Shown here piece by piece: positions 25,793 through 35,100 of a stretch of 64,000 nucleotides of DNA. This stretch comes from Alphaproteobacteria bacterium (GTDB lineage: Bacteria; Pseudomonadota; Alphaproteobacteria; JAUHZC01). The notes under the pieces were generated by a model. The model saw only the letters and a list, made by a program, of their open reading frames with translations, had not been told where the DNA came from and searched no databases. Numbering within the stretch: the stretch's first letter is position 1; each line of letters starts with the position of its first letter. Position numbers and translations under genes: made by a program. Where the stretch lies: NCBI GenBank assembly GCA_023898725.1, contig CP060236.1:872501-936500 (forward strand). The letters run 5' to 3'.

Positions 25793-25820
25793 TTGACAAA
25801 CAATACCCTCATGCTAGATT
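25793..25820 (+). promoter_or_regulatory. probable sigma70 promoter upstream of sdh
   Basis: A consensus TTGACA (25793-25798) is followed after 16 bases by TAGATT (25815-25820). A second TTGACA occurs 11 bases upstream (25782-25787), giving a short direct repeat TTGACAATTAATTGACAA that could also be an operator. About 200 bases of leader would separate it from sdhC. Confidence 0.55.
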
Positions 25821-25845
25821 CATCATACATTCTCTGGTTGAATCT

Positions 25846-25935
25846 ATGAAAAAAAAATTACTATGCTTCCTTTTTAGCGTACCTTTAGGGATGGAACAAC
25901 TAATTGAAGCTTTGACACGGGTGAGTACTCTTTAA
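25846..25935 (+). CDS. possible 29-codon leader ORF before sdhC
   Basis: ATG at 25846 opens a 29-codon frame beginning MKKKLLCFLFSVPLGMEQL. It lies just after the probable promoter and before sdhC. The start is signal-peptide-like (KKK followed by a hydrophobic run), but there is no clear ribosome-binding site. It could be a leader peptide, the remains of a lost exported gene, or chance. Confidence 0.2.
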   Translation: MKKKLLCFLFSVPLGMEQLIEALTRVSTL

Positions 25936-26024
25936 GGTATCTTTTGTTCGCATGCGTGATGACCCTTTTCGGGTGATTAAAACTCTGCTATCTTTTTAGT
26001 AGATAACAAGTATATCTTTTTTGT

Positions 26025-26408
26025 ATGCGTAAGCCTACATCTCCCCATCTTCAGATTTATCGCCTGCAGATTACTTCTGGTCTTTCTGCCTTGCATCGCA
26101 TTAGTGGTGTTGTACTCAGCATTACCAGTGCTAAGATTATGATAGGTCTTTTGGTTGCAGGATTTTTCCCAGAGAGCTGGTCCTTGTTGCGTGCGATCGT
26201 GACGCCTGTGAGTATAACAATAGGTCTATCTGTCCTCGGTTGTGTGTGGTTCTTTCATAGCTTGACCACCCTTCGGTATCTTTATTGGGACTTTGCTCGC
26301 GGGCTGGATGTTCCTGATGTGATCCGTAGTGGTCAGTGTTTACTTGTTTTGTGGATGCTTTGCTCATTGGCATTTGTGGTTTTTCTATGGAATACGCGTG
26401 TGCTATGA
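26025..26408 (+). CDS. sdhC: succinate dehydrogenase cytochrome b556 subunit
   Basis: A 127-residue membrane anchor with three helices. It begins with RKPTSPHLQIYRLQITSGLSALHRISG; the Ser and Arg in SALHRISG match the quinone-site residues of the family. The heme-ligand His is retained in FFHSLTTLRYLYWD, although the usual RH pair is RY. It is the first gene of sdhCDAB and overlaps sdhD by 4 bases. Confidence 0.93.
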   Translation: MRKPTSPHLQIYRLQITSGLSALHRISGVVLSITSAKIMIGLLVAGFFPESWSLLRAIVTPVSITIGLSVLGCVWFFHSLTTLRYLYWDFARGLDVPDVIRSGQCLLVLWMLCSLAFVVFLWNTRVL

Positions 26409-26758
26409 GACAAAAAAAAACGTCTACGCCTCATGGTGCAACCGCATGGCAATGCAACCGAATTGTTTCGGCCTTGGCCATTCCTGCGGGAATTATTATC
26501 CTTGTCCTTTTTGTTCAGTGGCAGAGGTACTTTCGCCTTAACCCAATCGCGTACACTGATAATCCTTTCGTTGTTGCTGCCCTTATTAGCTATATTGTCC
26601 TTATGGTGGGTTTTAATATGATGAGCCTGAACACCATTATAAACGATTATGTGCGTGGTCTATGGTTTGTGCGTATTTGTCAGATCGGCCTTGGGGTTTT
26701 GTGTGTGGTTCTTCCCTTAGCGAGTATCGGCCTTTTATTGATGCGGTATGTGCTATGA
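26405..26758 (+). CDS. sdhD: succinate dehydrogenase membrane anchor subunit
   Basis: A 117-residue, three-helix anchor. The ATG at 26405 overlaps the sdhC stop (ATGA). A TAWQCNRIVSALAIP segment matches the HWwaqR-type start of the family, and INDYVRG contains the conserved Asp-Tyr of the quinone pocket. The position expected to hold the heme b His, 11 residues before that Asp, is Phe (FNMMSLNTIINDYV). It overlaps sdhA by 4 bases. Confidence 0.85.
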   Translation: MRQKKTSTPHGATAWQCNRIVSALAIPAGIIILVLFVQWQRYFRLNPIAYTDNPFVVAALISYIVLMVGFNMMSLNTIINDYVRGLWFVRICQIGLGVLCVVLPLASIGLLLMRYVL

Positions 26759-28566
26759 GTATGGCGAGTATCGGGCCACACATCTGTTACCACACGTACG
26801 ATGTGGTAATTGTTGGAGCAGGTGGAGCTGGTATGCGTGCAGCATTGGGAATGTCTTCAAAAAATCTCAAAACCGCCTGTCTATCAAAGGTGTTTCCCAC
26901 GCGCAGCCACACTGTTTCAGCGCAAGGAGGAATTGCTGCAGCCCTTAATAATATGGGTGACGGAGATTCATGGCAAGACCACTTTTATGACACCGTAAAA
27001 GGTTCGGACTGGCTTGGAGACCAGGATGCAATTGCTATTATGTGTGCCGAGGGGGCAGAGGCAATTATTGAGTTAGAACATATGGGGGTTCCCTTTTCAC
27101 GAACGGCAACGGGTCATATTTATCAACGTTTGTTTGGTGGCCATACCCGCAACAAAGGGAAACAAATGGCTGCACGGGCCTGCGCTGCCGCCGATCGTAC
27201 GGGACATGCAATTTTGCATACTCTGTATCAGCAATGCCTGAAACATAACACAACATTCTATATTGAGTACGTTGCTATAGACCTTATCATGGATGAAAAG
27301 GGCAGATGTTCTGGGGTTGTTGCATGGTGTTTAGAGGATGGAACTCTACATATATTCCAGGCACATCTGGTTGTTCTAGCCACAGGAGGCGCAGGACGGA
27401 CGTATGCTTCATGTACTGCTGCGCACATGTGTACGGGTGATGGTGCTGGTATGGCGGTACGTGCAGGACTTCCTCTCCAGGATATGGAGTTTGTTCAGTT
27501 TCACCCCACAGGCATTTATGGCGTTGGGGCTCTTATTACGGAAGCTGTGCGCGGGGAAGGAGGTTACTTACTTAATAATAAGGGTGAGCGTTTCATGGAA
27601 CGTTATGCCCCGCATGCAAAAGATCTTGCATCTCGTGATGTTGTATCTCGGGCTCTTGCGATTGAAATTCAGGAGGGGCGTGGATGTGGTGAAAACAACG
27701 ATTATATTGAACTGCATCTGGCGCATTTGGGAGCGGATGCAATTCACGCCCGTCTAGGTGGAATTGTAGAAACAGCTAAGCGTTTTGCCAATGTTGACGT
27801 AACAAGCCACCCTATTCCTGTTGTGCCGACTGCTCACTATAACATGGGAGGAATTCCGACAAATACCCACGGTGAGGTAATACGGCATGTGGTGGGGTCA
27901 AAAGTTGAAACAGTACCAGGGCTTATGGCCATTGGAGAGGCTGCGTGTGTATCGGTTCATGGCGCCAATCGTTTGGGGGCAAATTCACTCCTCGATTTGA
28001 TTGTATTTGGTAAGCGAGCCGCAGAAAAAGCGGCGTTGTGTGTGCGTCCTCAAACAGCACACGCGCCCCTGCCCAAAATTCATTACATGCCTATTATTGA
28101 TCGTTTTGAATCTTTACGTCAGGGGGGTGACACCCTAACGACAGCCGAGTTACGTACACGCATGCAAAAGATTATGCAAAAACATGTGGGTGTCTTTCGC
28201 GATGGCAAAACCTTGAATGCGGGAAAAAAAGAATTAGCGAGGTGTTTTGCAGATTTGCCGCACGTGACGTTGGCAGACAAATCACGTATCTGGAATACGG
28301 ATTTAATGGAACTTCTGGAACTACATAATTTGATGCTTCAGGCATTAACTATCGTGCATAGTGCAACGCGTCGCACTGAATCCAGGGGGAGTCATGCGCG
28401 GGCGGACTATCCGCGCCGTGATGATTACAAGTGGCTAAAACACACACTGTGTTATGTTCATCCAAACAATGAGGAATGTACGGTTACTTTTGCTAATCGT
28501 AAAGTGATTCTTTCTCCGACCATAGGAGGCGTTCATTCTATTCCTCCTGTCGCACGCATGTATTGA
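26755..28566 (+). CDS. sdhA: succinate dehydrogenase flavoprotein subunit
   Basis: A 603-residue flavoprotein that oxidises succinate to fumarate. Motifs: VVIVGAGGAGMRAALG (FAD Rossmann), RSHTVSAQGGIAAAL with the His that binds FAD covalently, FVQFHPTGIYGVGALITEAVRGEGG (active site), and HGANRLGANSLLDLIVFG. The ATG at 26755 overlaps the sdhD stop; longer upstream frames lie inside sdhD. Length is normal. Confidence 0.97.
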   Translation: MSMASIGPHICYHTYDVVIVGAGGAGMRAALGMSSKNLKTACLSKVFPTRSHTVSAQGGIAAALNNMGDGDSWQDHFYDTVKGSDWLGDQDAIAIMCAEGAEAIIELEHMGVPFSRTATGHIYQRLFGGHTRNKGKQMAARACAAADRTGHAILHTLYQQCLKHNTTFYIEYVAIDLIMDEKGRCSGVVAWCLEDGTLHIFQAHLVVLATGGAGRTYASCTAAHMCTGDGAGMAVRAGLPLQDMEFVQFHPTGIYGVGALITEAVRGEGGYLLNNKGERFMERYAPHAKDLASRDVVSRALAIEIQEGRGCGENNDYIELHLAHLGADAIHARLGGIVETAKRFANVDVTSHPIPVVPTAHYNMGGIPTNTHGEVIRHVVGSKVETVPGLMAIGEAACVSVHGANRLGANSLLDLIVFGKRAAEKAALCVRPQTAHAPLPKIHYMPIIDRFESLRQGGDTLTTAELRTRMQKIMQKHVGVFRDGKTLNAGKKELARCFADLPHVTLADKSRIWNTDLMELLELHNLMLQALTIVHSATRRTESRGSHARADYPRRDDYKWLKHTLCYVHPNNEECTVTFANRKVILSPTIGGVHSIPPVARMY

Positions 28567-28575
28567 GGTGATATA

Positions 28576-29385
28576 ATGGCCGATTTTTTTCTTTCCCTCA
28601 ACGATCGTGTGAAACCTGGTAATACACATACATCAACGGCTGCTGATAAAAAAATCTTTAATGTTTATCGCTATAATCCTGATACACCGGATAAAAATCC
28701 GACCCAGGATACATTTGAAGTAGATATGGCCACATGCGGCCCCATGGTTTTGGATGCGTTGCTGGTAATCAAAGACACATTAGACAGTACGTTGACGTTT
28801 CGTCGCTCCTGCCGAGAAGGTGTTTGCGGCAGTTGCGCGATGAATATCGATGGCGTCAATACCTTGGCGTGTACAAAGAAAATCACAGATATAAAGGGAA
28901 GCGTGACTATTTATCCCTTGCCACATATGCCTGTGATTAAAGATCTGGTGGCGGATTTATCCCTTGCCTATGCCCAATACGGTGAAATTAAGCCCTACCT
29001 TCAGGCCGATGACCCAGAGCTTTCTAGCGAAGAACGCTTGCAGCTACCCCAAGAGAGGCAAAAGCTTGATGGGTTATGGGAGTGCATTTTGTGTTTTTGT
29101 TGCACCACAAGTTGCCCAAGTTATTGGTGGAATGGGGATAAGTATTTAGGGCCTGCTGTCCTTTTGCAGGCCAAGCGTTGGCTTGAAGACAGTCGTGACA
29201 CAGCTACCGTGGATCGCCTCAATGCACTTGAAGATGCTGATAAAGTATACCGCTGTCATACGATCATGAACTGTAGTATGAGCTGCCCTAAAGGGTTAAA
29301 CCCTGGTAAAGCGATTGCTCAGATTAAAGATACCCTCTCAAAAACGCGTGACGTGCGCCATAGGGACATTGAAAAAGAAAAATAA
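28576..29385 (+). CDS. sdhB: succinate dehydrogenase iron-sulfur subunit
   Basis: A 269-residue subunit with three Fe-S clusters. 2Fe-2S ligands are in CREGVCGSCAMNIDG...C, 4Fe-4S ligands in CILCFCCTTSCP, and 3Fe-4S ligands in CHTIMNCSMSCPKGLNP. It starts 9 bases after sdhA, completing the sdhCDAB operon that links the TCA cycle to the quinone pool. Confidence 0.97.
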   Translation: MADFFLSLNDRVKPGNTHTSTAADKKIFNVYRYNPDTPDKNPTQDTFEVDMATCGPMVLDALLVIKDTLDSTLTFRRSCREGVCGSCAMNIDGVNTLACTKKITDIKGSVTIYPLPHMPVIKDLVADLSLAYAQYGEIKPYLQADDPELSSEERLQLPQERQKLDGLWECILCFCCTTSCPSYWWNGDKYLGPAVLLQAKRWLEDSRDTATVDRLNALEDADKVYRCHTIMNCSMSCPKGLNPGKAIAQIKDTLSKTRDVRHRDIEKEK

Positions 29386-29452
29386 CCTTTCTGTGCTTTT
29401 GATGAATTCCTATTTGTGCTATAAGTAGAACACATGTTTGTTTGTCGTAGTT

Positions 29453-30280
29453 ATGTATATCTTCCAGCGTCTCTTGCTCTTAGGAATAATTTTCGTGTGT
29501 TCGAAGGCTGCGTCTGCGTCACACGATATTCCAGATATTAAAAAGCGGGGAGAGCTGCGTGTGGCTGTTCTTGCCTCAAATCTTGAGCCATTTTTTATCA
29601 TTACAAAGGATCGCCGTTTAGGCGGGATCGATTATGAGCTTATTGAAAGCATAGCTAATGCTTTGGGTGTAAAAATTAAGCTTGATCGTACCAGCAAAAC
29701 ATTTGACGATGTGGTGGAGTGTGTGGCCCGTGGTAAGGCAGATATTGGCGTTTCGAAGCTCAGTATAACGCTTGATCGCGCCCAAAGGGTTGTTTTTACA
29801 GAACCTTACGCGCGCTTTGATAAAACCCTTGTCATTAACAAATTTTTTCATCAAAGACATTTTCCTGAGGGAAAGCCCCGTGCTTCCTTGAAAATGGTTA
29901 TGAATCGTCCAAATGTACGCATTGGTGTTGTTCAAGGAGCATCCTACACAGCCTTTGCCCGTGAGATTTTTCCTGAGGCGATCGTGATTGAATATGGTAC
30001 ATGGAAAAAATTACGGGATGATTTGATGACCGGAAAAGTTGATGCGCTGATGCGCGATGACTTTGAAATTAAACGATGGTTTATGAAAACTCCTACTCTT
30101 AACAGTTATGCTATTGCTGTGCGGTTGCGTGATCAGCCTGATCACGCCCATGTTATTGTTCATCCTTCTGGTCTTATGCTCACACGGTGGCTTGATAAAT
30201 TTATCACGAATCTTCATCCACTTGAGCAAGGCAATACAGAACGCATCCTAACACTTATTACAGCTCCCTCCCAAAATTAA
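29453..30280 (+). CDS. periplasmic solute-binding protein (SBP_bac_3 family)
   Basis: A 275-residue exported binding protein. The signal peptide is MYIFQRLLLLGIIFVCSKAASA. The mature part shows the family's opening KKRGELRVAVL, then GGIDYELIESIANALGVK, the motif GKADIGVSKLSITLDRAQRVVFTEPY, and GVVQGASY at the second lobe. Such proteins usually deliver amino acids or related small molecules to an ABC importer, but no importer genes lie nearby. Start chosen at ATG 29453; a TTG at 29438 is possible. Confidence 0.85.
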   Translation: MYIFQRLLLLGIIFVCSKAASASHDIPDIKKRGELRVAVLASNLEPFFIITKDRRLGGIDYELIESIANALGVKIKLDRTSKTFDDVVECVARGKADIGVSKLSITLDRAQRVVFTEPYARFDKTLVINKFFHQRHFPEGKPRASLKMVMNRPNVRIGVVQGASYTAFAREIFPEAIVIEYGTWKKLRDDLMTGKVDALMRDDFEIKRWFMKTPTLNSYAIAVRLRDQPDHAHVIVHPSGLMLTRWLDKFITNLHPLEQGNTERILTLITAPSQN

Positions 30281-30401
30281 TCTTTCTTTAAGTTACCTAA
30301 AAAATATCTTTGATTTTTATAAACTTTTCACAGTTTTTATTGAACTGTTGTTATAAAAAAGGTACTTTATTTACGGGCTATTAACTTTTAGGGAGGATAA
30401 T

Positions 30402-32123
30402 ATGCGGGAAAAAACCCGAATATTACCTGTTTTATGGGCTACTTTTTGCTTTCTGCATCTATGTGCGAGCGTTCATGCATCGGACATTGATCGTGCGAGT
30501 CGCCAAGCTATAGATATGGCACAGGATTTGCGAGAGAAAAACCAAGCAGAGCGTGACATTACATTTTACCCCTCTGAAAACACACTCCCTCTAAAGACCC
30601 AAGAAATTGAGGGGGCTGATGATATTGCCTTTGTTTTAGAAGAAATTACGTTTGATGGTCTGACCGTTCTTGCGGAAAAAGAGTTAAAGCCTGCATGGGA
30701 AGATTTGATTGGTGCAGAAGTAAAACTCTCCGACATCAATGACGTGGCCGTGAAAGCCACGCAAATTCTGCGCGAAAAAGGTTTTACGTTGGCACGCGTA
30801 GTTATTCCTCCGCAAGATATTGAAGCTGAAGAAGGTCATGTCACCATCCAAGTTTTTGAGGGTACTCTCAACAGTGTAAGGGTTGAGGGGGGATCAGAAA
30901 CTGACCGCATAGTGCTTGAGCATCAACTGAAGAGTATTGTCACGGGTGGACCTTTTAACCTATATGCCCTTGAAGAACGTTTACGTTTTATCAAAAAAAC
31001 GCCAGGCTATAAAATTCAATCTATTTTTGTGGCGGCGAAAGACAAATCCGCAGCCGCAGATCTTATAATAAAAATTGAAGGAAAACGCTATGCGAGTGCG
31101 GGTCTTATGTTTGATAACGGCGGAAACCGTCTAATGGGTAATCACCGAGCGGGGGTAGATGCCTTAATTTACAATCCTGTGGGGCGCAGCAAGCTTTTGT
31201 TTGCAAATGTTCAGGATCACCAAAGAAAGCACCTAATTTTCAACCGCGTGCGCCAAACACAGTTTGTTGGTGATAAAGGGACGCGGATGTATGCAGAGTA
31301 CCTCCAGTCGCGCTCACGCCCTTTTCTTTCAATCCCCATGCAGTCACGTTTTGATTATATAAATATGATGCTGATGCATCCTTTTGTTTATCGCCGTGGG
31401 GAAGAGTTAAAACTACGTATAGGGGTCGATGGTCAAAACGATAGCACGCGTGTGGCCGGAGTTCGTACGAAAAAAGATTACATCCGAACGTTGCAGATAG
31501 GCTTATTATATAATCAAAGTCATGAAAATGATTTTTGGGAAGTTTCTGCTCTTTTGCATAAAGGATTCTCGGGAGTTTTTGGTGGAAAATCAACACATTT
31601 GCCCAGTAAACAAGGAGGCAAAAATAACTTTGCGTATGCAGATGGTCGTGCCATATGGGTTCACCAGTTTAACGAGACTCTTTCGGTCGCCAATATTATT
31701 GGCTGGCAGTATGCGGCACATCCCTTGTTGGCAAGTGAGGAATTCAGTGTAGGATCCTCCAATTATGCCCGAGGGTATGATGGGTCTGAAATTGTGGGTG
31801 ATTCTGGTGTTGGCGGGATTATAGAGTTGCGTTACATGCTACCGATAAAAAATAGGTACGTGAACTATGTCCAAATTTACACATCATATGGTGCAGCCCA
31901 AACCCATACACATAGGAAAAAAGCAGATAGCCTTCCGAATGCTTATATTTCGTCGTATGCTATTGGTTTGCGCGCTCAGGTAATTGATAATTTGGCTGTG
32001 ACATATGAGTTGGCAAAACCAGTGGCTCGTCGGGTGGCGTTGCAAGCCAATAAAAAGTTGCATCATAGCTTCAAGGTGACATGGCGTTCTCACTTTGAGA
32101 AGTCTTTCCCCAAAGCGCAATAA
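30402..32123 (+). CDS. TpsB outer-membrane transporter (ShlB/FhaC family)
   Basis: A 573-residue two-partner secretion transporter. GGAGG precedes the ATG. After a signal peptide (cleavage near SVHA) come two POTRA domains (about residues 70-225): FVLEEITFDGLTVLAEKEL, then GYKIQSIFVAAKDKSAAADLIIKIEGK. A 16-strand-type beta barrel follows to the C-terminus (about 230-573). The variant motif VGSSNYARGYDGSEIVGDSGVGG matches the conserved barrel loop region. It secretes the adhesin encoded 11 bases downstream. Confidence 0.92.
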   Translation: MREKTRILPVLWATFCFLHLCASVHASDIDRASRQAIDMAQDLREKNQAERDITFYPSENTLPLKTQEIEGADDIAFVLEEITFDGLTVLAEKELKPAWEDLIGAEVKLSDINDVAVKATQILREKGFTLARVVIPPQDIEAEEGHVTIQVFEGTLNSVRVEGGSETDRIVLEHQLKSIVTGGPFNLYALEERLRFIKKTPGYKIQSIFVAAKDKSAAADLIIKIEGKRYASAGLMFDNGGNRLMGNHRAGVDALIYNPVGRSKLLFANVQDHQRKHLIFNRVRQTQFVGDKGTRMYAEYLQSRSRPFLSIPMQSRFDYINMMLMHPFVYRRGEELKLRIGVDGQNDSTRVAGVRTKKDYIRTLQIGLLYNQSHENDFWEVSALLHKGFSGVFGGKSTHLPSKQGGKNNFAYADGRAIWVHQFNETLSVANIIGWQYAAHPLLASEEFSVGSSNYARGYDGSEIVGDSGVGGIIELRYMLPIKNRYVNYVQIYTSYGAAQTHTHRKKADSLPNAYISSYAIGLRAQVIDNLAVTYELAKPVARRVALQANKKLHHSFKVTWRSHFEKSFPKAQ

Positions 32124-32134
32124 AGAGGGTTCTC

Positions 32135-35100
32135 ATGGCGATCTCATTATTTTACACACGCACATCATGTTCTTATTTACGTGCAACAATATGGCTTGGG
32201 GCTCTTTTAGGTTTCTCCCCTGCTTTGGTATTAGGAGAAACCTCTCCTTCTAAGGGACATGTGCTTCCTACGGGAGAAAAAGTGATAGGAGGAAGGGCTG
32301 ATGTTTCACGCACATCCGATACCCTGCATGTGATTCAGCATACTGATCGTGCGCTTATTAACTGGGAAACCTTTGATGTGGGGGCAGGAAAGCGTGTTGC
32401 CTTTGCACAGCCAAACTCACAGGCGATTGCTGTGAACCGTGTGACGGGAGGAAACCCATCGCTCATTGCGGGAACAGTTTCGGCAAATGGGAAGTTTGTA
32501 CTAATCAATCGCGCGGGTATAGGGGTTCATGATGGGGCTGTTTTTGATACCAATGGCACAGTTTTAACGACACGTGATATGCGCGATGCGGACCTGATGG
32601 GGAAAGCGATTGCTTTTTCGGGTGAGGAGAGTTCTTCGATTACAATTAGTGGATCAGTAACCGTTGCCCGTCCTGGTGCATGGATTGCTATGGCTAGTGA
32701 TATTCGAACCATAGGAGCACAGATCTTGGCGGCCCCATGGAGCAAAATTGATCTTGTGGGAGCAACCGATGCGACCGTTGTGGTTGATCTCGACGGCGAT
32801 GGTTTCCTTGGGCTTGCTATGGACAAGACCCGGTCCAGTAAAGCACTACGTGTGCAACTAGATGACTTATCAAAAATTGAGGCCAAAGATGGTATTGTCT
32901 TCCTGCGGACCCAAGATGTGGATGATATTGTAGCATCAGTCATTAAAACTGATGCCCGGATTGAGGCTAATCGAGCAACCGCAACAAAAGGAGGTTTGAT
33001 ACGCCTTAGGGGAGGGGTTGGTTCAGAAATTACAGCGGGGGGATCTCTTTCTACGCGCAGCGCAGTCGGGCGTGGAGGAGAAATCGATATCAGTGCCGAC
33101 ACAGTAACCATTCCTACCGGTACAGTGATTGATGCCACGGGAAAAACAGGCGGCGGGCGTGTGCGTGTAGGGGGTGATATTCCCACAATTAAAGGAGAAA
33201 TAGACCCAAGGATGCCTGCGACTGCATTTAGTAATGCCCAGATTTCTGAGGCTAAAAATGTGTCCGTTGGTGCGGCTCACATTAACGTTTCCGCTCGTGA
33301 GCGTGGGAATGGGGGTGTGGCAACATTTTGGGGACGAGACACGTTAACAATGCGTGGGAACGTCACAGCACGCGGGGGATATCAGGGCGGAAATGGAGGA
33401 TTTGTGGAAACATCATCCCCCGGAAAGATTAACTTGCAAAACATGGGGTGTGTTGATACCCGATCTCCTGTGGGAAAAGTGGGACTTTTTCACATTGATC
33501 CCAGAAATATTACTTTTGAGAGTGGCAATGCACTTGGAAATATGAGTCATGATTCTACCACTATTGGTATCGATACTGTTTTAGCAGCCCTTGCAACAAG
33601 TAATGTGTCCTATACGGCTGCAAACCTTGATGGGGATGAGGGCGTTATTGCAATCTCTAACCCCTTTGATCTTTCTGCCATTGACAATACGCTTACGTTA
33701 TCAGCTGTCCAAGAAATCCAGATCAATGGGGCGATCACGGGAGGGGCAGGGCCTATCATTATGACAGCAGGCGGTATGATTACTACAGCTGCGATCACGG
33801 GAGGGGCAGGGCCTATAACGATAACAGCAGGAACTACTCTCAATATTAACCAAGCCATCACGGGGGGTGCTGGTGACATTGCCCTTAATTCAGCTGCCCA
33901 AGAAATCCAGATCAATGGGGCGATCACGGGAGGGGCAGGGCCTATAACGATAACAGCAGGAACTACTCTCAATATTAACCAAGCCATCACGGGAGGGGCA
34001 GGGCCTATCATTATGACAGCAGGCGGTATGATTACTACAGCTGCGATCACGGGGGGTGCTGGTGACATTGCCCTTAATGCAGGAAGTGATATCAATATAG
34101 CGGCTGCTGCGCGTATTGTTGCAAATACCGGTGATGTATATCTACGTGCGGGATTAACTACCAACAGTGGGACTATCACGGGGGCAGGATCCACTACCTT
34201 TGACCATACCGTTGGAACGGAAGGAAAAATTTATGCCTATTATTCTAGCAGTGCAGGCTGGAATCAGGCCCCATTATCTCTTGATTTTGTAGATGCTTAT
34301 TATCGGTGGATTACAGATGCAGCAGACTGGGGCAGTGTTAGAACAAACTGGGCCAATCGGCGTTCAAATGCCTTGGCTTTGCGGGCTGATATTACACTTA
34401 ATAATGCTGCAGGGCAGGATCTCTCAGGTTTGGCTCTCTTCACAGGAAAATTTGATGGAGACAACAAACGAATTACCCTTGCACGCACTGACGCTACAAC
34501 ATTCCGTTCTGTTTTCCCTGATATTAATGGGGACGATGCCTATGTGCGTAATTTAAGCGTTTCGTATGGCGCGTACAATGACCCAGCACGCACGTGGGGA
34601 GTCGGAGCCTTCGCCCACCGCCTGGAGAGTGGACTCATCGATAACTGTCACGTTACCGCAGGAAGCATCACCTCAGGTGGGGCTTCAGGTGGATTGGTGG
34701 AGCGGGTTATAGCTGGTCGTGTAAGCAATTCGTCGGTCACTGATTTTCTCCTTTCCACTTCCACTTCCACTTCCACTTCCACTTCCACTGCTAACTGGTT
34801 TAGGGGAGGATTAGTGGGGCATGTGGAATCTTCCGGTGCGGTAGACAACAACACCGTGCAAAACACCCTTATTATCGGAGGTGGTAATGTATCCACAGGT
34901 GGTGCTGTTGGTTATATGAGTGAATCTACCGTTTCGAACAACACGCTCACTAATGTGTACATTCAGTCATCCAATAGTGGGAGTGGTAGAGCAGTTGGCG
35001 GTTTTGTGGGGCGTGTGGAGTTGAGCGCTACAGGCAGTACTGTTTCGGCTAACACAGGATCTGTTTTTATCACTGCGGATAATGCGCAAAGCTTTGTTGG

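Noticed and set aside
32527..33186. 219-codon minus-strand frame opposite the TpsA gene
   Set aside because: A shadow of a low-stop, repeat-rich coding strand; composition (Pro/Ser/Arg) is typical of antisense of Gly/Thr/Ala codons.
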